Assembly (NCBI GenBank): GCA_944391355.1
Contig: CALXTG010000154.1
Location: forward strand, 1 to 14,891
DNA from: an uncultured Alphaproteobacteria bacterium
GTDB taxonomy: Bacteria; Pseudomonadota; Alphaproteobacteria; RF32; CAG-239
DNA length: 14,891 nucleotides
Reading direction: 5' to 3'
The translations under genes were made by a program, and so were the position numbers. Positions 6,331 to 12,425 of this stretch are shown piece by piece (within the stretch, counting starts at the first letter, position 1; every line of letters starts with the position of its first letter). The notes beneath the pieces are model-generated. The model made no database searches. It was not told the origin of the DNA and saw only the letters and a list, made by a program, of their open reading frames with translations.

Positions 6331-8115
6331 TCAGAACAGCTTGAGAATCGACTGACTGGCCTGAGAAGCCAGCGAAAGGGAATTGACAGCGAGCTGCTGA
6401 GAGGTTTGCAAGGTCAGCATATTGGCAGATTCCTGATTCATATCGGCAAGGGTAAGCTTATCGGCGCCTTCCTCCAGAACATTGATCAGATTTTCGGTAA
6501 AGTCTTCGCGGGTGGTGACCAGATTATAATAATTTCCGAATTCCGAAGCAAAAGAGCGCAAGGTATTAATTGCGGACTCAAGTTCAGTGATTGACTGTTC
6601 AATATCGGCAGTATTCTCCCATGCGGTTGTTTTTAATCCCAGAGACAGGCTGTCGGCGCTTACGCCTTTGACTTCAATTTTTGAAGAACGGTCTTCGTTG
6701 AAATTTATTTTCAGATTTTGTTCCTGAAGCAGGTTTACCCCTTTATAGGAACCGTCGCGAATCAGATTGTCGTATTGTTTGAGAATCCCGGTGTATTCAG
6801 CGGCGCCGGATGCAGAAAGATGCGCAGAAGAATTTTGGGAACTGCTGTTCATGAAGTCTGCAAAGTCGTCGAAAATATCGTCAAAATAATCTGTGACGGC
6901 GGGAGACGTTTCTTCATCGCGGAATTTGTTGTCTTGGCCGTTGAAAGTGTTATTCAGCGTATTGCCGCGTTGAATCATTGCTTTATTAACGTCTTCCAAA
7001 GCCGTAAAGCAGCGGCCGGCGGCGTTAATCTGAGCGCCTTTGACGGCAGAGAAAATCAAGTCTCCGTCAACGCCGTTGCTGCCGTAAAAAATATTCGGAT
7101 TATTGCTGCGCAGATTCAGGCGGGCGGTTGGGTTTAACAGAGCAATGGCATTACTGACGCTGGGCTGGCTGAGCATCGGATAGCCGTAACTGTCAAAATT
7201 TGCTTCGGCATTATCCATAATATTCAGTTGAGCGAGCGCCACGGCAAATCCAAGGGTACCTTCGGTCGAAATGTTTAGTTTACTGTTATCGGTGACGTTA
7301 AAGGTTCCGTGACCGGAGATACCGTATATGCGGCGACCGGCCGCCGCTTGCTGCGGAGCTCTGATGTTAACGCTGCCGCGAAGGTTGGCAACGGTATCCG
7401 CGGGACTGTAAATTCCCGAACAGACGGCATTGGCGTCAGCAGACAACGCAGCTTCGACCGTAATATTAATGTCCCGGAGCGTACAGCCGTTTTGTGCCCC
7501 GTTACGGATTGCCGCGGAGTTCCATGCCTTGGTGTCGGTTTTATAATTAATGTTCAGATCGGAAATCAGCGAACCGTCAACCGTATTAATGCCGGCGCGG
7601 GCAATTCCGGACATTTCAAAATTGATTGTGCCGTAGCGGTCGGAGAGGCCGAGGTATTTGGCTCCGACCAAAGATTGTCCGGTTTTAAGACTGATGTTGC
7701 TGTTGACCGACATATTAATGGTGCCGTCGATGACTATCAGCCCTTGTTTTTCGGAATTAACGGCGGCCAGGAGTTCGGCCTCGTTAGTGACGGTTGCGAT
7801 TATCGGTTCTGTGGTCTCGAGCGCGGAAGAGGCAACAGCTTTGGCCTGCTCAAGGAATTTGGTTCCGGACTCAATTGTTTCACTTGCCGCTTTAATCGTC
7901 TGCACGCCCTGTGACATGGCGTCCAAAAGCGCGGTCAAATCGGCGGCACGGTTATTAAGAGAAGAAGCGGTATAATAAGCGGAAGGATTATCGATTGCCG
8001 AAGAAACTTTAAGACCGGTTGCCAGGCGGTTTTGCACAATATCCTGCTGTCCCGCAATGTTCTGCAGGCTTAACAGGTTGCTGCGCATTGACGCTGTTAA
8101 CGAAATCCCCGACAT
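6331..8115 (-). CDS. Flagellin with beta-helix-like central domain
   Basis: Complete 594-aa flagellin. Residues 1-95 form the conserved N-terminal D0/D1 helices (MSGISLTASMRSNLLSLQNI; NRLATGLKVSSAIDNP). The last ~150 residues form the C-terminal D1/D0 region, ending LAVNSLSLASQASQSILKLF. Between them, residues ~105-370 begin with GLIVIDGTINM and TGQSLVGAKYLG, then SLISDLNINY and CTLRDINITV. This order of short strands and Asn turns is like pectate-lyase-type right-handed beta-helices. Residues ~385-440 are an acidic, Ser/Asn-rich linker (DYFDDIFDDFADFMNSSSQN). The start has AAGAGG upstream. A conserved sigma-28-like promoter lies ~60 bases upstream of the ATG. The ends are about 90% identical to the truncated flagellin at the left edge, while the centre is strongly divergent. 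Whether the domain has enzymatic or adhesive activity cannot be told; it may be purely structural. Confidence 0.95.
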   Translation of the reverse strand: MSGISLTASMRSNLLSLQNIAGQQDIVQNRLATGLKVSSAIDNPSAYYTASSLNNRAADLTALLDAMSQGVQTIKAASETIESGTKFLEQAKAVASSALETTEPIIATVTNEAELLAAVNSEKQGLIVIDGTINMSVNSNISLKTGQSLVGAKYLGLSDRYGTINFEMSGIARAGINTVDGSLISDLNINYKTDTKAWNSAAIRNGAQNGCTLRDINITVEAALSADANAVCSGIYSPADTVANLRGSVNIRAPQQAAAGRRIYGISGHGTFNVTDNSKLNISTEGTLGFAVALAQLNIMDNAEANFDSYGYPMLSQPSVSNAIALLNPTARLNLRSNNPNIFYGSNGVDGDLIFSAVKGAQINAAGRCFTALEDVNKAMIQRGNTLNNTFNGQDNKFRDEETSPAVTDYFDDIFDDFADFMNSSSQNSSAHLSASGAAEYTGILKQYDNLIRDGSYKGVNLLQEQNLKINFNEDRSSKIEVKGVSADSLSLGLKTTAWENTADIEQSITELESAINTLRSFASEFGNYYNLVTTREDFTENLINVLEEGADKLTLADMNQESANMLTLQTSQQLAVNSLSLASQASQSILKLF

Positions 8116-8175
8116 TCTTTCGGCCTCTTAATGTTTATTCTTATTATCTACATATTATATCATGATTTTCCAGTC

Positions 8176-8203
8176 TAATCAATATGTGTTAATAAAGATT
8201 TAG
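8176..8203 (-). promoter_or_regulatory. Sigma-28-like promoter of second flagellin
   Basis: CTAAA, 15 bases, ATTGATTA on the minus strand, matching the sibling promoter upstream of the other flagellin box for box. The leader is short (~50 nt). A perfect seven-base inverted repeat (CTGTCCA/TGGACAG, 8218-8238) sits immediately upstream of the -35; the sibling promoter has a shorter CTGT/ACAG repeat at the same place. Confidence 0.65.
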
Positions 8204-8268
8204 CATGATTTTGTTTTCTGTCCATTTAGGTTGGACAGAGGCAATTTTCGGCGGAAAAGTGTAATTAT

Positions 8269-8862
8269 TCAGATTTTGCTCAGCAGACTGATGGAGGCGT
8301 CGATCATCTTATCTTGGGCTTTGCCGTCGAGTTTGTCGGCAGCTGCCGTTTTGACGGCGCGAATTGTCATTTCGGCGGTCAGATCGGCAATGTCGCGAAG
8401 CGCTTCGTTTTGCGCGGAAAGAATGCGGTTGGCAGCTTCGTCCTGTTTTATTTTCATTTCGCGCTCAAGTTTTTCAAGCTTTTCCTGTTTAATGAATTCG
8501 ATTTCTTTTTGTGATTTTTTTAGGATTACTTTGGCTTCTTTTTCGGCGTTTAAAAATTTCTTTTCATATTAGACCAGCAGATTTTGAGCGTCATCACGCA
8601 GTGCGGCGGCGTCATGAATCCGGCGGGTGATGTCGTCAATGCGCTTAACCAGCAGGCCGTGTAAGATTTTTCCGACCGGTTTGGCCAGAAATACAACTGC
8701 CAAAACGAAAGATACAGCCACCCAGAAAGTAGGGTGTTCATAAAAAGCTTCGTGCCCTTCAAGTTGTTGCGCGGTATGATCGATGATTTCCGCGGCAGAA
8801 GCGGCTGCGTTTTGAGCGGCGTCTAAAATATCGGTTTCAACGGAAGTTGCTGCAATAACCAT
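8269..8862 (-). pseudogene. atpF: ATP synthase Fo subunit b, interrupted by one in-frame TAA
   Basis: Subunit b forms, with b', the peripheral stalk linking Fo and F1. The reading frame from ATG 8862 to TGA 8269 is continuous over 198 codons except for a single TAA at 8569-8571 (codon 98). Upstream are an N-terminal extension, a membrane helix (FWVAVSFVLAVVFLAKPVGK, ~46-65) and a coiled-coil start (RRIHDAAALRDDAQNLLV). Directly after the stop, in the same frame, the coiled coil resumes (YEKKFLNAEKEAKVIL) and continues to DASISLLSKI. Related proteins have AQ-LLAEY at this place, so the stop most simply replaces a Glu codon (GAA to TAA). A 97-residue product would lack the stalk. This could be a sequencing or assembly error, a real mutation, or readthrough. 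It is the last gene of the Fo operon, 12 bases after b'. Confidence 0.88.
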
Positions 8863-8874
8863 GGTCGTAAAACC

Positions 8875-9357
8875 TTACTGTTCGATTTTTTTGATTGCGT
8901 TTTTGATATCGGCGGCATTGATGACACTGATATCCAGTTTTTTAATAATATCGCCTGCCAGTTCGGCCGACATTTCGCGGACTTTTACCAAAGCTTCTGC
9001 CTTGCCGGCGGCGATTTCGGCTTCGCCTTCGATAATTTTGCGATGTAATTCGTCGCGCAGTTCATTTTGTTTGCCGGTAATGAAACTGTTCAGTTCCTCC
9101 TGCGTTTTGCGCAGAGTCTCGTCAGCTTTGCGGGTGGCGTCGGCCAGCGCCTGATGATATTTGTTCAGGGATTCTTCGGCCTGTTGACGGGTCATATGAG
9201 CCTTATGCAGATAATCATCGATTTTCCGCTGTCTTTGTGCCAAAATGTCACCGATTTTAGGAATGATGAATTTGGACATAATAAATAACATCGAGAAAAA
9301 ACTGACACACAGCCAGAAGAGCTGCGACGTGAAAGTTGAAATATCTAATTGAGGCAT
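8875..9357 (-). CDS. atpG: ATP synthase Fo subunit b'
   Basis: Second peripheral-stalk subunit, found in photosynthetic bacteria and alphaproteobacteria, pairing with subunit b. The 160-aa product has a short N-terminal segment (MPQLDISTFTSQLFWLCVSF) that becomes one membrane helix (~13-33), then PKIGDILAQRQRKIDDYL and a long charged coiled coil to the C-terminus. The length is usual for b'. AGGA lies eight bases before the ATG. It lies between atpE and atpF, the normal alphaproteobacterial order. The symbol atpG is also used for the gamma subunit elsewhere; here it denotes b'. Confidence 0.93.
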   Translation of the reverse strand: MPQLDISTFTSQLFWLCVSFFSMLFIMSKFIIPKIGDILAQRQRKIDDYLHKAHMTRQQAEESLNKYHQALADATRKADETLRKTQEELNSFITGKQNELRDELHRKIIEGEAEIAAGKAEALVKVREMSAELAGDIIKKLDISVINAADIKNAIKKIEQ

Positions 9358-9383
9358 GGTATTTTCCTGTCAGATGATTTCGG

Positions 9384-9405
9384 CCGGCGGAGGAAACTCC
9401 GCCGG
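9384..9405 (-). promoter_or_regulatory. GC-rich intercistronic hairpin after atpE
   Basis: A perfect nine-base stem (CCGGCGGAG/CTCCGCCGG) with a four-base loop lies in the 61-base gap between atpE and b'. No T run follows on the minus strand, so it is not a classic terminator. A stem here could protect the 3' end of an atpE-containing transcript or cause partial termination, which would raise c subunit output relative to b and b'. That role is inferred. Confidence 0.6.
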
Positions 9406-9418
9406 TAAAATCCAAAAA

Positions 9419-9640
9419 TTAATTTCCGGTCAGCATTACCAGAGCGATAACTAAGGCGTACAGAGCAATCGCTTCGACGGCGGCAAAACCGGCCCAGCCG
9501 TAAATATCAACTTCTTTTTTTACCTGCGGATTGCGTCCGACCGTTGCAATAATCGTTGTCCAAACCTGGGATACGCCCCAAGCTGCGGCCATCATGCTCA
9601 GTGCGCACATTCCGGCGCCGATATAAGCCATAGGTTCCAT
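9419..9640 (-). CDS. atpE: ATP synthase Fo subunit c
   Basis: Proteolipid that forms the rotating c-ring. The 73-aa hairpin protein has two membrane helices joined by the polar loop GRNPQVKKE (Arg36-Asn37-Pro38) and the ion-binding Glu56 in GFAAVEAIALYALVIAL. Residues next to Glu56 (EAI rather than ES/ET) point to proton rather than sodium use. The usual helix-1 glycine motif GxGxGxG reads AxAxGxS (18-24). Of two nearby ATGs, the one at 9640 was chosen because AGGAG lies six bases upstream; the ATG at 9646 overlaps that box. Confidence 0.95.
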   Translation of the reverse strand: MEPMAYIGAGMCALSMMAAAWGVSQVWTTIIATVGRNPQVKKEVDIYGWAGFAAVEAIALYALVIALVMLTGN

Positions 9641-9683
9641 TCTCATCTCCTGTTTTTGTTTAAGTTAAAGTTACATAATTATA

Positions 9684-10406
9684 TCAGTGACTGTGTATCG
9701 CGTCACCTAAGTAGATACAGCTTAAAACTGTATAGATAAAAGCCTGCAAAAGGGCAATGAACAATTCAAAGACCACAATGCCGCTGTTAAAGACAATGGG
9801 AATAATTCCTCCCACGCCCAGAGCCAGCACAAATCCGGCGATAATTTTGAGCATAATATGGCCGACGGTCATATTTGCAACAAGACGGACTGTCAGGCTG
9901 AAAGGTTTGCTTAAAAATGAAATCATTTCAATCGGAATAATCAGAGGAGCCAATGCCGCCGGAATTCCCTTGGGCATGAAAGTCCGCAGGTAACCCCATT
10001 TTTTCTTTTTAATGCCGATAATGACATTAAACAGCAGGGCAATCAGCGACAGACCGCCGACAGCGGCCAAATGTGACGTAAATGTAAAGGCGTAGGGGAG
10101 AAGCCCCAGCATATTGCCGAAAGCCACAAACAGAAAAACCGTGAAAATAAAGGGAAAATATTTCAGGCCTTCGGTGCCGACATTTTCTTTAATCAGGCTG
10201 TTGATGAATTCGTAAATTGTTTCGGGGACGGATTGCGCCACTGAAGGGATAATTGTTCTTTTGCGGATGCAAAAGCCGAGCAGCAGGGTTGATACGACAA
10301 CGGCTAAAACCATAAACAGGGCAGAATTGGTGAAAGAGATGTCAATATCGCCGATTTTAATGGGAATAATCGGTTTAATGACAAATTGTTCCATGGGGTT
10401 GGACAC
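9684..10406 (-). CDS. atpB: ATP synthase Fo subunit a
   Basis: Membrane stator subunit that forms the proton half-channels beside the c-ring. The 240-aa product has about five or six membrane helices. The essential arginine is Arg174 in SKPFSLTVRLVANMTVGH, and a conserved Gln221 follows in ALLQAFIYTVLSCIYL near the C-terminus. NMLGLLPYAFTFTSHL (98-113) is also typical. The start is GTG at 10406, nine bases after a GGAG box that overlaps the atpI stop; the ATG at 10394 would be too far from that box. It overlaps or abuts atpI closely and precedes atpE by 43 bases. Confidence 0.96.
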   Translation of the reverse strand: MSNPMEQFVIKPIIPIKIGDIDISFTNSALFMVLAVVVSTLLLGFCIRKRTIIPSVAQSVPETIYEFINSLIKENVGTEGLKYFPFIFTVFLFVAFGNMLGLLPYAFTFTSHLAAVGGLSLIALLFNVIIGIKKKKWGYLRTFMPKGIPAALAPLIIPIEMISFLSKPFSLTVRLVANMTVGHIMLKIIAGFVLALGVGGIIPIVFNSGIVVFELFIALLQAFIYTVLSCIYLGDAIHSH

Positions 10407-10412
10407 TTTTAT

Positions 10413-10718
10413 TTACTCCTTTTTGCGCTGTTCTTCGTTTTTCACGAATCTGTACACATTCAAGAAGCCTGCGGCACCGCCGAAAAACAGAAAAATTATC
10501 AACAGCAGCGGTTTGGTGTCAAACAGCTTGTCCAGGAAATATCCCAAAGCCGCGCCGACCAAAACGCCGGATAATAATTCGGTTCCGACCCTGAAACCGG
10601 TTTTGGTCGCATAAGCAAAATCTGACTCGGGCCTGTCTTTACGTGCCTCTTTTTCTTTGGCAGTCAGTTTTTTTATGCGTTCGTCAATCTGTTTCAGATC
10701 CTCAGGAATCTTTTTCAT
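10413..10718 (-). CDS. atpI: ATP synthase-associated protein AtpI/AtpZ
   Basis: Small membrane protein encoded at the start of Fo operons, reported in other bacteria to assist c-ring assembly or magnesium handling. The 101-aa protein has a charged N-terminal half (KKLTAKEKEARKDRPESDF), then two hydrophobic helices (GTELLSGVLVGAALGYFLDK and PLLLIIFLFFGGAAGFLNVY) and a basic tail, the usual layout of the ATPase gene 1 family. Its ATG at 10718 follows a GGTGG box. It is the first gene of the Fo set and lies 54 bases after dsbA. Confidence 0.88.
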   Translation of the reverse strand: MKKIPEDLKQIDERIKKLTAKEKEARKDRPESDFAYATKTGFRVGTELLSGVLVGAALGYFLDKLFDTKPLLLIIFLFFGGAAGFLNVYRFVKNEEQRKKE

Positions 10719-10755
10719 AACCCCACCTTACATCACAAAATATTACTGACTTATT

Positions 10756-10774
10756 AAAAAAATTAAATTTTTTT
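10756..10774. repeat. A/T inverted repeat between dsbA and atpI
   Basis: AAAAAAATT-A-AATTTTTTT is a perfect nine-base inverted repeat overlapping the dsbA stop. It may be a weak terminator or a curved A-tract segment upstream of an atp promoter. No confident promoter boxes were found in the 54-base gap, so the Fo genes may be partly transcribed from dciA. Confidence 0.35.
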
Positions 10775-11504
10775 ATTTTTGTGCCAGTTTGGCATCGAGT
10801 ATTTTTTCCAATTCGCTGACACCGGGAGCGCCGGCAAAAACCTCACGTTCTTTGGCCGAGGCAATAATTAAGGTCGGTGTGCCCTGAATATGCAGGTGGT
10901 TAATGGCTTCCTGCCGCTTGTCGATAATCTCCTGAGCGGTTTTTTTATCTTTAAGGCAGCGTTCCAGGCGTTCGGCGCTGATGCCGTTTAAGGAGGCATA
11001 TTGTGTCAGCAGTTTGGGGGTATTGGTCGAGAGCCCCCATTCACGCTGTTTCTTGAACAACAGGGAAAGAAAATCAAAATATTTTTGCGGCGGCATACAC
11101 TGGGCAGCCAAAGCGGCCTGCATTGATTTCGCATCAATCGGAAAATCTACGAAGACAACGCGGACTTTGCCGGTTTTGATGTATTTGTCGTTGATGCCGG
11201 GAAGTGTTTTTAAATGGAAGTCGGCGCAATGGGAACAACCGAGAGACGAAAATTCATAAATTGTGACCGGCGCGCTGTTTTTTCCCAGGCTGCGACCCTG
11301 CGGCAGAACCAGATTGGTCGGGATAAGGTTTTTGGCAGCCGTGTCACGGCTGACGGCAGCCTGAGCCGATTTTACCAAGACGGGACGATTATCAGGTCCT
11401 AAGGCAAAACCTTTTGCTCCCAGGTAAAGGGACAAGGCAACAAGATAAATGATGACGGCGGCCGCCCAAGAACTGATTTTGCGGATTACGGATTCAAATT
11501 TCAT
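10773..11504 (-). CDS. Membrane-anchored DsbA-family thioredoxin-like protein
   Basis: Probable thiol-disulfide oxidoreductase acting in the periplasm. The 243-aa protein has an N-terminal membrane anchor (~13-33) and then a thioredoxin_4/DsbA-type domain starting near residue 76. The active site is Cys90-Ser-His-Cys93 in EFSSLGCSHCADFH, with the cis-proline loop at IQGTPTLI (Pro210) and the helical insert between them (residues ~125-195). Two more cysteines (136, 183) are present. Its start overlaps the dciA stop (TAATG), so the two are translationally coupled. In many alphaproteobacteria a DUF721 gene and this type of dsbA precede smc; here the Fo operon follows instead. Substrate unknown. 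Confidence 0.9.
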   Translation of the reverse strand: MKFESVIRKISSWAAAVIIYLVALSLYLGAKGFALGPDNRPVLVKSAQAAVSRDTAAKNLIPTNLVLPQGRSLGKNSAPVTIYEFSSLGCSHCADFHLKTLPGINDKYIKTGKVRVVFVDFPIDAKSMQAALAAQCMPPQKYFDFLSLLFKKQREWGLSTNTPKLLTQYASLNGISAERLERCLKDKKTAQEIIDKRQEAINHLHIQGTPTLIIASAKEREVFAGAPGVSELEKILDAKLAQK

Positions 11505-12040
11505 TATTCACTTCTCTTTTTGTTGTCATTATAAACGTCTCTTCCCAGCCGCTGCAGAAGCTCTTTTAATGCCGGGCTTCCGACTTCGGCGCTGAGGCTC
11601 CTAATATAGTTTTCTTCCTCCGGGGTTACAAGAGTTTTTTTAGGCTCGGAAACAGATAAATTTGCCGCGGCGGTTTTATTGAGGTTTGATGTCTGAATGA
11701 TTTTCAGCCGGGCGACTGCCGCATAGCCGAAATAGGTGTTGACTTTATCAAGAATAAATTTTTCGCGGTGCTGGAGTTCCAAGGCGCAGGCGCCGGAAAC
11801 AACGTTTAAAAACAGAGTTCCGTTATTTTTTTCGCCGCGTTTGAAGTCAATGCATTCGGGCCAGCTGAAACAGGCGATTTCTTCGCCGGCGATTTCCGGC
11901 CATTTTGTCAGGATATCAACCGTAATAAAGCCGCGGGCGCCGAGCAGCTGCCGGGAAAAAGGCAGCAGTGTTTTGGAAACCGCCTGCAGGTCGGCGGCGG
12001 TTCGGCGGTCGGGATTATAGTCAGTCGTTTTTTTGTTCAT
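11504..12040 (-). CDS. DUF721/DciA-like protein
   Basis: A 178-aa protein of the DUF721 family, which includes DciA, the loader of the replicative helicase DnaB in bacteria that lack DnaC. The N-terminal half has the family core: LGARGFITVDILTKWPEIAG, then a beta-rich GTLFLNVVSGACALELQHRE, then ILDKVNTYFGYAAVARLKII. The C-terminal ~55 residues are low-complexity and charged with a predicted helix (VGSPALKELLQRLGRDV). No Shine-Dalgarno box precedes the ATG and a -10-like box lies six bases before it, suggesting a leaderless transcript. It is coupled to dsbA by a TAATG overlap. A helicase-loading role is inferred from the family. Confidence 0.85.
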   Translation of the reverse strand: MNKKTTDYNPDRRTAADLQAVSKTLLPFSRQLLGARGFITVDILTKWPEIAGEEIACFSWPECIDFKRGEKNNGTLFLNVVSGACALELQHREKFILDKVNTYFGYAAVARLKIIQTSNLNKTAAANLSVSEPKKTLVTPEEENYIRSLSAEVGSPALKELLQRLGRDVYNDNKKRSE

Positions 12041-12068
12041 AAGCTTAATTTAACAGAAAATATCAACA

Positions 12069-12090
12069 AAGCAACAGGTGTTTGTTGCTT
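12069..12090. promoter_or_regulatory. Perfect palindrome between dciA and fliO
   Basis: AAGCAACA-N6-TGTTGCTT, eight perfect bases each side. The right arm holds the -35 box of the fliO promoter on the plus strand. By symmetry the left arm gives the same TTGCTT on the minus strand, 16 bases from a TAAATT box next to the dciA start. It could be a repressor or activator site or simply paired divergent -35 boxes. Confidence 0.5.
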
Positions 12091-12112
12091 ATAAAATTTA
12101 GCCGCTTATAAT
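12085..12112 (+). promoter_or_regulatory. Promoter of fliO-fliP
   Basis: TTGCTT, 16 bases, TATAAT (perfect -10). Transcription would start near 12119, which falls after the ATG at 12114 and so supports the later ATG at 12144 as the real fliO start. Confidence 0.55.
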
Positions 12113-12143
12113 CATGAAAAATCGACTTGATGAAGAGATAACT

Positions 12144-12425
12144 ATGGAATGGGCTTTGTTTTTAAAAGCGGTTCTGGCTCTGGCTTTTGTTCTCGGGCTG
12201 ATGCTGCTGACGCTTTGGGCGGTTAAATATCTGGAGGTTCGCGGCGTTAAAAACCGTTTTATGCGCAGGCTGCAGAACGAGCGGCGAATCGATGTGGTCG
12301 AAGTTAAGAGAATTGATGCCCGCAACTCGCTGGTTCTGGTGCGCCGTGATGACAGCGAATATCTGCTGGTGCTCGGTTCTTCTCAGAATCTGGTTTTGGA
12401 CGCAAATATTAAGGTTAAGAAATAA
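12144..12425 (+). CDS. fliO: Flagellar biosynthesis protein FliO-like
   Basis: A 93-aa membrane protein. FliO helps assemble the FliP ring of the flagellar export gate. The sequence has a single N-terminal membrane helix (residues ~5-27, LFLKAVLALAFVLGLMLLTL) followed by a basic linker and a small cytoplasmic beta domain (RIDVVEVKRIDARNSLVLVR then EYLLVLGSSQNLVL), the FliO pattern. The sequence is too short and variable for recognition by motif alone; position directly before fliP makes the call firm. The ATG at 12144 has AAGAG six bases upstream. The stop abuts the fliP ATG with no gap. Confidence 0.85.
   Translation: MEWALFLKAVLALAFVLGLMLLTLWAVKYLEVRGVKNRFMRRLQNERRIDVVEVKRIDARNSLVLVRRDDSEYLLVLGSSQNLVLDANIKVKK

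Noticed and set aside
7309..7914. 201-codon plus-strand open frame opposite the second flagellin
   Set aside because: It is antisense to a well-supported flagellin and shows no recognisable protein features.
8269..8571. atpF split read as a frameshift or as two separate genes
   Set aside because: Both halves are in the same frame with a single TAA between them, and together they make one b subunit of normal layout; no indel is needed.
8569..8571. Genome-wide stop codon reassignment
   Set aside because: TAA ends lgt, fliO and fliP at their normal C-termini, so general recoding of TAA is unlikely.
9384..9405. Rho-independent terminator after atpE
   Set aside because: No T run follows the stem on the transcribed strand and the next Fo gene lies only 27 bases downstream.
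9419..9640. Sodium-driven c-ring
   Set aside because: The residue after the ion-binding Glu56 is Ala, whereas sodium-binding c subunits have Ser or Thr there.
12114..12143. Earlier fliO start at 12114
   Set aside because: It has no ribosome site and lies on the edge of the -10 box, before the predicted transcript start.
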